In this document: one piece after another, positions 1 through 7,412 of the stretch | Layout: each line of letters opens with the position of its first letter | Numbering within the stretch: position 1 is the stretch's first letter | Origin: Permianibacter sp046297695 | GTDB lineage: Bacteria; Pseudomonadota; Gammaproteobacteria; Enterobacterales; Permianibacteraceae | Length of the DNA: 64,000 nucleotides | Reading direction: 5' to 3' | Assembly (NCBI GenBank): GCA_046297695.1 | Contig: JBKBHF010000014.1 | Span: forward strand, 1 to 64,000 | The notes under the pieces: model-generated | The model's input: only the letters and a program-made list of their open reading frames with translations | What the model was told of the DNA's origin: nothing | Databases searched by the model: none | Translations under genes and position numbers: made by a program

Positions 1-118
1 CCTGCTGGAGGGCGTCAATAATCGCATCAAGGTGATCAAGCGCATGGCCTACGGCTACCGGGATAACAGCTACTTCTTCTTGAAGATCAAAGCCGCATTT
101 CCCGGTATCCCGCGATGA
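1..118 (+). pseudogene. ISL3-type transposase, C-terminal end only (cut by window edge)
   Basis: The reading frame is open from the left edge and ends in TGA, giving 38 residues. They contain a GVNNRIKVIKRMAYGYRD stretch followed by FFLKIKAAF. This matches, from memory, the conserved end of ISL3 (IS204/IS1001/IS1165) DDE transposases, where the same segment follows the last catalytic glutamate. The rest of the gene lies outside the window, so it cannot be told whether the element is intact. No terminal inverted repeat is recognisable in the following bases. A bidirectional hairpin follows directly. Confidence 0.7.
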
Positions 119-123
119 ACCAG

Positions 124-152
124 AAAAAAGCGGCCCATCGGCCGCTTTTTTT
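124..152. terminator. Bidirectional Rho-independent terminator
   Basis: A GCGGCC/GGCCGC stem with a four-base loop is flanked by an A-run on the left and a T-run on the right, so it can stop transcripts from both sides: the transposase from the left and the SDR gene from the right. Confidence 0.8.
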
Positions 153-161
153 CTGTCCGGT

Positions 162-857
162 TCAGCGCAACCGCGACAGCCCGCCATCGAGCGCAAAGAC
201 CTGGCCGGTGGCGAAATGGTGGGTCGCGGTGAGCAGCCAGCAGGCCAGTTCCGCCACCGCCGGCGCACTGCCGATTTGCTTCAGCGGATTGCGTTCGGCC
301 ATCGCTTGCCGTTTGGCATCGGTGTTCAGCAGCGCTGCCGCCAACGGCGTGTCGATCAGCGCCGGCGCAATGGCATTGACCCGAATCGCCGGCGCCCACT
401 CTGCCGCGAGCGCCCGGGTCAAGCCTTCGACGGCGGCTTTTGCGGCCGCGATCGAGGCGTGAAAGTTCAGACCGGTCTGCGCCGCGACCGAACTGAACAG
501 CAGCACCTGTGCCTGCCCGGCGGCCTGCAGTGCCGGGCGCGCTGCCTGCAAGGTGCGCACGGCGCCGAGGAAATTGAGCTGCCAATCGTGCAGAAAATCG
601 GCCTCGGTCAAACGGGCAAACGGTTTCAGCGTGATGCTGCCGGGACAGTAGGCCACGCCATGCAAGTGTGCCGGCAAGGCTTCTGCCGGAAACGGGGCCT
701 GCATGGCATCCCAGTGAATTGGCGTCAGATTGCGGTGTGCCGGCAGTTGTTCCGGCGACCGGCAAGCGAGCCACACCTGATGATCCGCCGCGAGCAGTTG
801 CTCCCGCATGGCCTGACCGATGCCGTGGCTGCCGCCAACGAGCAGAATGTTCGCCAT
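162..857 (-). CDS. Short-chain dehydrogenase/reductase family protein lacking the usual catalytic tyrosine
   Basis: The 231-residue protein starts MANILLVGGSHGIG, the dinucleotide-binding glycine motif of SDR enzymes. A GGAG ribosome site sits nine bases before this ATG, which favours it over an in-frame start 12 codons upstream. An SSVAAQTG segment supplies the usual catalytic serine. Thirteen residues later, where SDR enzymes have Tyr-x-x-x-Lys, the sequence is I-A-A-A-K: the lysine is present and the tyrosine is isoleucine. C-terminal ALDGG fits the family. Substrate is unknown. It could be an SDR subfamily with altered chemistry or a non-enzymatic binder. It reads left, 99 bases downstream of glpE. 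Confidence 0.85.
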   Translation of the reverse strand: MANILLVGGSHGIGQAMREQLLAADHQVWLACRSPEQLPAHRNLTPIHWDAMQAPFPAEALPAHLHGVAYCPGSITLKPFARLTEADFLHDWQLNFLGAVRTLQAARPALQAAGQAQVLLFSSVAAQTGLNFHASIAAAKAAVEGLTRALAAEWAPAIRVNAIAPALIDTPLAAALLNTDAKRQAMAERNPLKQIGSAPAVAELACWLLTATHHFATGQVFALDGGLSRLR

Positions 858-956
858 GATTGCGCACTCCGGTCCGGCCTTGTGCGGACCCATGCTGCGC
901 TATACGCGGCCTGCGGCGCTTTCGTTCACCGACACTGGCGCTGATCGGACGCTGGA

Positions 957-1268
957 TCAATCCCGGACAAACGGCAATTGCCGTTTCCAGCCTTCAAAGC
1001 CGCCATCGACACTGGCGACCTGGCGAAACCCCTGATTGACGAAGAATTGCGCGGCACTCTGCGAACTGTGGCCGTGGTAGCACATGACCAGCAGCGGCGT
1101 ATCCGGATCGGCACTGGCGAGAAATTCGCTCAGGTTGTCGTTGCCGAGCCGCAGCGCGCCTTCGACATGGCCGGCAGCAAAAGCCACCGGATCCCGAATA
1201 TCCACCAGCACGGCACCGGCATTCAGCTGCTGCTGCGCCTGTTCGGCACTGAGCCGTTGAAACTGCAT
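957..1268 (-). CDS. glpE: Single-domain rhodanese (thiosulfate sulfurtransferase), GlpE type
   Basis: At 103 residues this is the size of GlpE. It has the rhodanese landmarks VDIRDP near residue 22, an active-site loop CYHGHSS with the sulfur-carrying cysteine at residue 63, and a C-terminal GGFEGW. Known GlpE enzymes move sulfane sulfur from thiosulfate to cyanide or thioredoxin in the cytoplasm. The seven-residue active loop is typical of the GlpE group. It lies 24 bases downstream of elaA and probably shares its transcript. Confidence 0.9.
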   Translation of the reverse strand: MQFQRLSAEQAQQQLNAGAVLVDIRDPVAFAAGHVEGALRLGNDNLSEFLASADPDTPLLVMCYHGHSSQSAAQFFVNQGFRQVASVDGGFEGWKRQLPFVRD

Positions 1269-1292
1269 GTTGTGACTCCTGCGCTGACGCGC

Positions 1293-1784
1293 TTAATCGG
1301 CCGGCCGCCGCATCATGAAATGCGGAATGCCATCTTCCCGATACGGTTCGTCAAACACGACAAAACCGCAAGACTCATAAAACCGCCGCAAATAGGCTTG
1401 CGCACCGATCACGCAATCCTGGCCCGGATGGGCCGCAGCGAGCGCCTGCAAGCCGCGTTGCACCAGCTCGCGGCCGACTCCGCTGCTGCGCGCGCGCAGC
1501 GCCGTGCAAACCCGACCCAATGACGCGCAGCCCGATTCATGCCGATGCGGCGGCACGATGCGCAGACAGGCGAGCACACCGGCGGCATCTTCGGCGAACA
1601 GATGCAGGCAATCCGGATCGCGGCCATCGAGATCCGGATACGGGCACATCTGCTCGACGATGAACACGTCCTGCCGCAGTTGCACCAGCGCATGCAACTG
1701 CGCCGGGGTCAGGCTCGACCACGGCAGACAGGACCAGCGCACGGTCTGATCCGGTGTCGCCGGCCTGGGCTCAGTGCCAGCCAT
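1293..1784 (-). CDS. elaA: GNAT family N-acetyltransferase, ElaA type
   Basis: The 163-residue protein carries ElaA-family segments LRQDVFIVEQ, YPDLDGRD and LGRVC, then a GVGRELVQRGL acetyl-CoA loop and a C-terminal YRRFYESCGF-like block (YLRRFYESCGFVVFDEPY). ElaA proteins are small cytoplasmic GNAT acetyltransferases with poorly defined substrates. The ATG is preceded by a G-rich GGGGGCG tract; an in-frame TTG 11 codons upstream is also open. The start overlaps the end of ygiM by 14 bases, which suggests coupled translation. Confidence 0.85.
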   Translation of the reverse strand: MAGTEPRPATPDQTVRWSCLPWSSLTPAQLHALVQLRQDVFIVEQMCPYPDLDGRDPDCLHLFAEDAAGVLACLRIVPPHRHESGCASLGRVCTALRARSSGVGRELVQRGLQALAAAHPGQDCVIGAQAYLRRFYESCGFVVFDEPYREDGIPHFMMRRPAD

Positions 1785-2352
1785 CGCGACGACGCCCCCG
1801 CATGGCGCTGGCGCCAAAGCCGATCACGATACCGACCAGCACGATCAAGGCGCCGGCATACATCACTTCGCTCTGGAAGCGACGCTCCAGCACATCATTT
1901 TGTTCGGTCAGCGTTTCCAGCTGGTTTTCCAGCTCGACCACGCGCACCTGCAATTCGTGATTCTGCCGCTGCAGCACTTCCCGCTCCGGCAGCGAGGCTT
2001 TCATGCCTTCCAGTTCGGCCACTGCCGCGTTGAAACGGCTCTCCAGTTCGGCATAGCGATTGACCGACGGCGGTACCGTGACGATCCGATCCGCTTCAAT
2101 CCAACCTTCCGGACCACTGGCGGCGCGCACCCGGACAAAGCCGGTGCCCGGCGCTTTTTCCATGATCTGCACCGGCTCACCGGCCTTGATCTGGTTGATC
2201 GCTTTCTGTTCTTTGGCCGCGCCGGCACGCAGCGATGCGGTCAACTGATCGGTGATGTAGTAGGTCGTGGTTTCTGCGGCCGCCACAGGCATCGCGCAGG
2301 CCAGCAGCCACAACGCCAGACTGCAACCGATGCAGTGCTTGTTCAATCGCAC
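1771..2352 (-). CDS. ygiM: TIGR04211-type SH3 domain protein, YgiM-like, membrane-anchored
   Basis: Translation from a GTG with a GGAGG site six bases upstream gives 193 residues. A signal peptide ends in PVAAAE; a bacterial SH3 domain follows (ITDQLTASLRAG to GPEGWIEADRI), then a coiled coil of about 70 residues rich in Glu, Gln and Leu, and a transmembrane helix (YAGALIVLVGIVIGFGASAM) with a basic tail. The order matches E. coli YgiM. It is divergent from ygiF, as in E. coli. The protein should sit in the inner membrane with the SH3 part in the periplasm, where such domains often touch peptidoglycan; the exact role is unknown. Confidence 0.88.
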   Translation of the reverse strand: MRLNKHCIGCSLALWLLACAMPVAAAETTTYYITDQLTASLRAGAAKEQKAINQIKAGEPVQIMEKAPGTGFVRVRAASGPEGWIEADRIVTVPPSVNRYAELESRFNAAVAELEGMKASLPEREVLQRQNHELQVRVVELENQLETLTEQNDVLERRFQSEVMYAGALIVLVGIVIGFGASAMRGRRRDGWH

Positions 2353-2567
2353 AGTGATCCTCCCGTTCTGCCGATGGCGCAGGTCGCGTCGCCAGCGCGT
2401 GCGCACCCGTGCCTGGGCGAGCGCAGGTGCAGCGACCTGATTCCGCGCAGCGATTGTAGCAGCGCCATCGCCAGGGTCGGCAGCACGGAAAAGGGATTTC
2501 GCTGTCAGCGGCGCCACCATCCACTACAATGCCGGCCATTGCCCGCCGACCGGACATCCGCCTTGCC

Positions 2568-4085
2568 ATGGGCCGCGAACTCGAACTGAAACTGGCAACC
2601 GATCCCGATACCCTGGCCGCACTGGCCGCGACCCGTCTGCCCGCCGGCTGGCACGCCGGCCCGTGGCAATCGCACCGGCTCGGCAACCGCTATTACGACA
2701 CGGGCGATCACGAGCTGCGCGACCGCGGCATTTCGTTGCGGCTGCGCCAGGACGACAACCAGTTCACCCAGACCATCAAGACCGCCGGCAGCAGCTTGAG
2801 CGGGTTGCACCGACGCAACGAATGGAACGTCAATGTCACTGGCCCGGATCTCGATCCGGTGCGACTGCCGGAAACCGAATGGACGCCGTGGCTGACCAGC
2901 CTGTGGCGGCAACAGAAACTGCAGGCCGTGTTCAGTACCGACTTCGAACGGCGCACGCGCGAACTGCGTCATGACAGCGGCACGGTTGTCGAATTGGCAC
3001 TCGATCACGGCGCCGTGCATGCCGACGAAGAACACGATCCGATCAGCGAAGTCGAACTGGAGCTGCTGAGTGGCGAGCCAGCGCCGCTGTTCGAACTGGC
3101 GCGGCAATTGGCCAGCCATCACCCGCTGCACCCGGACAGCCGCAGCAAAGCCGAACGCGGTTATCGCCTGCTCGGCTGGCATGAACCGGCCAGCGCCCGG
3201 TTGCAGCCGATACTGATCAAGGAAGGCGCCACGCTCTGGCAGCTGCTGTACGACAGTCTGCAAAACGCCTGGCAACACTGGCAACTGTACGAGAAAGAAT
3301 TTGTCAGCAAACCCTCGGTGGTGGCGGCCGAACAAATGCGCCGCGCACTCGGGCTGTTCCGGCATGCCCTGGTCTGCTACAGCGGCCTGCCCTTGCCGGT
3401 AGCGATGCGTGGCTGGCGCCGGCAACTGACCCACATGCTGCAAGCCTTCCGCTGGGTCGGCATGGCACGCGCACAGCAAGCGGCCGACGACATCGTCTGG
3501 TCCACCCAGGGCGAAGACTATTTGCCGCATCACGACGAGCTGCTCGAACAGCTGCCGGACGAACGCGATTTCGCGCCGGGCATCGTCGCGGTCGAACAAT
3601 TGCTCGACAGCCGCCGCTACGCGCTGTTCGCGCTGGACGTCGCCCAGTTCCTGCTGCAGGCACCCACCGATATCGACGCGCCGCTGCTGCAACCGGCCAG
3701 CGAACGCGCCACCGAACTGGTGATCCGGCAATGGGGAGCGCTGCAGAAAATTTGGGACAGCGCACCGAGCACGCCGGATTTTGGTTACTACGAACGGCAA
3801 AAGCGGCTGCTGCGCCGGGCGCTGTGGTCGTGTTTGATTTTCGGTGAACTGTTCGACGAGCGGCAACGCGCGCTGTTCATCAATCCCTGCCGCGATCTGC
3901 TCGCCGGCATCGAGGATAACCAAACCCTCGCCAGCCTCGATCAACTCGGCCGGCAACTCAGCGATGATCAGTATCGCGACTTCACCGGCTGGCTGTTTGC
4001 CCAGCGCGAAACACTGTGGAGCGCCTTGCAGCTGACCCGCGAATTCGCGCTGCGGGCCGAACCGGAAACCTTGGAAAACGGCTGA
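2568..4085 (+). CDS. ygiF: CYTH-CHAD domain protein, inorganic triphosphatase YgiF type
   Basis: The 505-residue protein begins MGRELELKL, the ExExK signature of the CYTH fold, and continues with RYYDT-like and LRLRQ segments of the triphosphate tunnel. The second half, from about residue 215, is a helical CHAD domain with conserved histidines (RHALV, RRQLTHML). E. coli YgiF hydrolyses inorganic triphosphate; CHAD domains bind polyphosphate. An upstream in-frame ATG would add 13 residues with no resemblance to the family, so the later start is preferred. It is divergent from ygiM. A strong terminator follows, so it is probably monocistronic. Confidence 0.88.
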   Translation: MGRELELKLATDPDTLAALAATRLPAGWHAGPWQSHRLGNRYYDTGDHELRDRGISLRLRQDDNQFTQTIKTAGSSLSGLHRRNEWNVNVTGPDLDPVRLPETEWTPWLTSLWRQQKLQAVFSTDFERRTRELRHDSGTVVELALDHGAVHADEEHDPISEVELELLSGEPAPLFELARQLASHHPLHPDSRSKAERGYRLLGWHEPASARLQPILIKEGATLWQLLYDSLQNAWQHWQLYEKEFVSKPSVVAAEQMRRALGLFRHALVCYSGLPLPVAMRGWRRQLTHMLQAFRWVGMARAQQAADDIVWSTQGEDYLPHHDELLEQLPDERDFAPGIVAVEQLLDSRRYALFALDVAQFLLQAPTDIDAPLLQPASERATELVIRQWGALQKIWDSAPSTPDFGYYERQKRLLRRALWSCLIFGELFDERQRALFINPCRDLLAGIEDNQTLASLDQLGRQLSDDQYRDFTGWLFAQRETLWSALQLTREFALRAEPETLENG

Positions 4086-4102
4086 ACCGGCGCCGTTCGA
4101 CG

Positions 4103-4140
4103 ACCAGAAAAAACGCCCCATGCGGGGCGTTTTTTCTGGT
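4103..4140. terminator. Perfect bidirectional terminator between ygiF and the small secreted-protein gene
   Basis: Two 17-base arms are exactly complementary around a four-base loop, with a CGCCCC/GGGGCG core flanked by six A and six T. It can serve both converging transcripts. Confidence 0.9.
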
Positions 4141-4158
4141 CCTGCGATCCGACCCGGA

Positions 4159-4479
4159 TCAGTTGGTCACTGCCGCTTCCGGCGCGGTTTCCGCACCTTC
4201 CTTCACGCAGCTCCAGCCCATGCCGGCCAGCTTGTCGACCAGGCCTTGTGCTTTGACCGCGCACTGATCGACTTCGACGTTGTAATGCCACAGCGTCTTG
4301 GCCGGTTCGCCCGGTTGCTCGGTTTCTTTCGTGTACTGAACATCGCAAGGCTTGCTGGCATCGTTGTCCATGTGCACGACCGCCACTTTGCGCACGCTGT
4401 CACCCATTTTGCAGACCGTCACATCGGCGTGTGCGGCGCCGGCCATGACCAATGCACTGATAAGCCACATTGCTTTCAT
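4159..4479 (-). CDS. Small secreted protein with four cysteines, unknown function
   Basis: The 106-residue protein starts with a clear signal peptide (MKAMWLISALVMAGAAHA) cut before Asp-Val. A GGAGG site lies seven bases upstream of this ATG, so 21 further codons upstream are unlikely to be translated. The mature part of about 88 residues has four cysteines (VTVCK, KPCDV, DQCAV, WSCVK), enough for two disulfide bonds in the periplasm. No family is recognised. It reads left, between a terminator and the M48 protease gene, which follows after about 100 bases. Confidence 0.7.
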   Translation of the reverse strand: MKAMWLISALVMAGAAHADVTVCKMGDSVRKVAVVHMDNDASKPCDVQYTKETEQPGEPAKTLWHYNVEVDQCAVKAQGLVDKLAGMGWSCVKEGAETAPEAAVTN

Positions 4480-4581
4480 TTTGTTGCCTCCTCCCTGAAC
4501 ACGGGGCCGGCAAAGTGTGAGCGCAGGTGCCGGCGCTGGCAAGCCACAGCCGGCAAATTTCGGCGCCCGGTCACGCCAGTC

Positions 4582-6504
4582 TCAAGCCGGTACCTGCAGC
4601 AATGGAGGCATCGGGCAGTTCAGCCGTTCGGCAATGAGCCGCAACAGCTCCCGCTCACGCGCGGTCACCTGGCGGTCGGACAGCACCAGTTCGGCCAGTG
4701 TGCTGAGCAGCGGTTTTTTCAGCAGCGGCGTCAGCCGGTCCAACGTGGTCAGCGCCTGATCCAGTTTGATGGCATCGAATTCGCGCGGCAGCTCTGCCAC
4801 CGGAACGCCGAAACTGGCGACGGCGTGGCGGTAGTGAGCACTGATGTCGTCGGGCTGGTTGCCGGAGGCCTGCGCGACCAGACCGACCACCAGCGCGAGC
4901 TCAGCCGCCACCTGAGTGAACTTGCCGAGCCGCGCCGACGGCACGGCAGTCGGCGGCATCAGCCAGTGCCGCAGCAAGGCCGTCAGCACGTATTCGAACG
5001 GCGTGATGGTCTGATCGCGTCGCGCCACTGCCAGCAAGGCGGTCAGCAATGCCTTGCGCGCCTCGGCCGACAACATTTCCAGCGCCGGTCGGGCACTGGT
5101 GATCAAGGCCAGCCGGGCATCGGCGGGCAGGGCACTGGCGGCCGGCAGCAACCAGACCACACGGTTGCGTTCGTTCTGCCCCAGATGCTGCTGCACCTGC
5201 TGCAGTGCCGGCGCGTTTTGACCGGCGCTTTCGGTCATCAGCAGCGCCAGCATCAACGCGCTGACTTGGCTACGATCGTGCGCCGCTTCTCGCAGTGCCG
5301 GTGGTAACTGGCCGAGCAGCTGGTGGGCGTAATCGAGATGCGCCGGCGTCACCGTGCCAACCGAGGCAACCGCCGCCCGGCCCGCGCTGCCGGCAGCAGC
5401 ACTGAAACCCGCCACCGGCAGCTGCTTGGCGTCGGGCATCGTCGTCGCCGCGGCCACCGTCGCGGCCGGTTCGCTGCCTTGTCGCTGCACCTGCCGTTGC
5501 AACACCGCTGGCGTGAAACCCAGCGCCGTGATCCGATCGTCCAGTGGCGGGTGGGTCGACAGCATGCCGGCCATGGCCACTTTCACCGATTCTCCGAAGC
5601 ACATGTGGCTCATTTCTTCGGCGTGCACGTTTTGCAGCAGGGCGTGCTGACTGGCGAGTTTGATTTTGGTCAGTGCGCCGGCAATGCCGCTGTTGTCGCG
5701 AGTGTATTGCACGGCACTGGCGTCGGCGAGAAATTCGCGCTGGCGGGAAATGGCGGCTTTGATCAGCCGGCCGAAGAACAGGCCGACATAACCGATCACC
5801 AGCAAGGCAATCGCCAGCAGCATCACCGCCAGCACGATGTTGCCGCTGTCTTTCTTCGAGCCGCCGCTGCGGACATGGCGCAGACTGCGTAGCAGGAACT
5901 CACCGAATTGGCCGAGCAGCAGAATGCCGGCCAGCACGCCCATCAGCTTGACGTTCAGGCGCATGTCGGCATGCATGATGTGGCTGTATTCGTGGCCAAT
6001 GACGCCTTGCAGTTCCTGCCGGTTCAGCTGCTGCAGACAGCCGCGGGTCACCACCAGCACCGTCTCTTCGACTTTCAGGCCGGCGACAAAGGCATTGATG
6101 CCCTGCTCTTCATCCATGACGTAAATGCGCGGCATCGGCGTGCCGGAAGCGATCGCCATTTCCTCGACCACGTTTATCAAACGCCGTTCGAGCGGATCGC
6201 TGGTTTCCGGCAACACCCGGCGCGCGCCGACCATATCGGCCACCGCTTTGCCGCCGCCGGCGAGCTGGGCCATTTTCAGCACACTGCCGAGTGCAATCAC
6301 CGCCACGGTGAGCAGCGACAGCCAACCGAATTGCGCCGAACCGAGCCATTCGTTCAGCGGCAACTGGGTGACCCCGGAAAAACGGAAGGCGAAATAAGCC
6401 GCGGCATTGACCGCAACCACGATCAGCACCACCGCCAGCACAAAGTACAGCACCAGCCACTTGGTTCGTCGCCGCGCCCAGTCCTGCCGCCCGAAAAAAT
6501 CCAT
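4582..6504 (-). CDS. M48 family membrane metallopeptidase with long C-terminal extension, LemA-associated
   Basis: The 640-residue protein has two N-terminal transmembrane helices, a zinc-binding HEYSH at about residue 171, two more hydrophobic helices around residues 190-245, and the downstream zinc-ligand region REFLADASAV. The peptidase part ends near residue 330. An Ala/Gln-rich linker and a roughly 250-residue all-helical tail follow, with a LVLSDRQVTARERELLRLIAE stretch like TerB-type acidic domains. ATG 6504 is chosen; an in-frame GTG lies five codons upstream. It sits 175 bases downstream of lemA, a pairing common in bacteria, and probably acts on membrane or periplasmic proteins. Confidence 0.85.
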   Translation of the reverse strand: MDFFGRQDWARRRTKWLVLYFVLAVVLIVVAVNAAAYFAFRFSGVTQLPLNEWLGSAQFGWLSLLTVAVIALGSVLKMAQLAGGGKAVADMVGARRVLPETSDPLERRLINVVEEMAIASGTPMPRIYVMDEEQGINAFVAGLKVEETVLVVTRGCLQQLNRQELQGVIGHEYSHIMHADMRLNVKLMGVLAGILLLGQFGEFLLRSLRHVRSGGSKKDSGNIVLAVMLLAIALLVIGYVGLFFGRLIKAAISRQREFLADASAVQYTRDNSGIAGALTKIKLASQHALLQNVHAEEMSHMCFGESVKVAMAGMLSTHPPLDDRITALGFTPAVLQRQVQRQGSEPAATVAAATTMPDAKQLPVAGFSAAAGSAGRAAVASVGTVTPAHLDYAHQLLGQLPPALREAAHDRSQVSALMLALLMTESAGQNAPALQQVQQHLGQNERNRVVWLLPAASALPADARLALITSARPALEMLSAEARKALLTALLAVARRDQTITPFEYVLTALLRHWLMPPTAVPSARLGKFTQVAAELALVVGLVAQASGNQPDDISAHYRHAVASFGVPVAELPREFDAIKLDQALTTLDRLTPLLKKPLLSTLAELVLSDRQVTARERELLRLIAERLNCPMPPLLQVPA

Positions 6505-6538
6505 CGACTCGCCACTCACCCGAAAATGGAAAGAACCT

Positions 6539-6640
6539 GGCCCGGATTCGCCGCAACGCGGCGGTCACGTTCGTTCCCGACGAACGAAGACACGCCCCAC
6601 CGACCTGTGGGTCGTAACCCGGGTTCGCGCAGCGAACGGA
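6539..6640. repeat. Intergenic repeat with hairpins in the lemA-M48 gap (related to the groES-groEL copy)
   Basis: The left part has a CCCGGATT followed by a CGCCGC-AAC-GCGGCG hairpin. The right part, from base 6613, reads cgtaacccgggttcgcgc and matches the groES-groEL gap from base 33054 at about 24 of 28 positions. This looks like two copies of one dispersed palindromic element placed inside operons. Confidence 0.55.
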
Positions 6641-6679
6641 AAATCAACACTCGCTCGCCAGGTCAACCGTCAACACCGT

Positions 6680-7267
6680 TCAGCTGAACGACACCCGCAC
6701 CGCCTGCCGCACTTCGGCGTTGTCCACTTCAAACAGCGCCGCTTCCTTGAAGCCGAAATTGTTGGCGACGATGTTTTTCGGGAACTGCTCGCGGTAGGTG
6801 TTGTAGGCCATCACCGCGTCGTTGAAAGCCTGGCGGGCGAATGCGACCTTGTTCTCGGTGCTGCTCAGCTCCTCCATCACCTGGTTCATCGAGGTGTTGG
6901 CTTTCAGGTCCGGATAGGCTTCGGCGACAGCGAACAAACGGCCGAGTGCACCGGTCAGCGCGCCTTCTGCCTGGGTCACGCCGTGCACCGCCGTTGCATC
7001 TTCCGGGTGGGCGGCTGCGATCTTGCTGGCCGCGACCGCGCTGTTGCGCGCCGCGACCACGGCTTCCAAAGTCTCGCGCTCGTGTTTCAGGTAGGCCTTG
7101 GCGGTTTCGACCAGGTTCGGGATCAGGTCATAACGACGGTTCAGCTGCACGTCGATCTGGGCGTAGCTGTTCTTGAACCGGTTCCGCAGCGCCACCAGGC
7201 TGTTGTAGATGCTGATGGCCCACACCACCACGATGGCGATAATGCCAAGCACAATCCAGGTCGTCAT
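6680..7267 (-). CDS. lemA: LemA family protein
   Basis: The 195-residue protein has one N-terminal transmembrane helix (WIVLGIIAIVVVWAISIY) and then the LemA landmark run SLVALRNRFKNSYAQIDVQL followed by RRYDLIPNLVETAKAYLKHE. The rest is a long helical bundle ending NIVANNFGFKEAALFE. LemA proteins sit in the inner membrane with the bundle outside and are usually encoded beside M48 peptidases, as here. Their molecular role is not settled. It is the first gene of the leftward lemA-M48 pair. Confidence 0.92.
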   Translation of the reverse strand: MTTWIVLGIIAIVVVWAISIYNSLVALRNRFKNSYAQIDVQLNRRYDLIPNLVETAKAYLKHERETLEAVVAARNSAVAASKIAAAHPEDATAVHGVTQAEGALTGALGRLFAVAEAYPDLKANTSMNQVMEELSSTENKVAFARQAFNDAVMAYNTYREQFPKNIVANNFGFKEAALFEVDNAEVRQAVRVSFS

Positions 7268-7412
7268 GAAGCAGTCTCCTTGCGGCTGTCGGTGCGACAG
7301 CAGTCAGCACACGTCCTCGCGGGACGAATGCCCGCATTAAAGGGAAAGACCGGCGCCGGTGCAAGCGCTGCTATCATCGGCTTTGTATCTTTCGGTAGCG
7401 CAGACGCCCAGC

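Noticed and set aside
2505..4121. 538-codon leftward frame opposite ygiF
   Set aside because: Shadow of the CYTH-CHAD gene; it would also run through the strong terminator.
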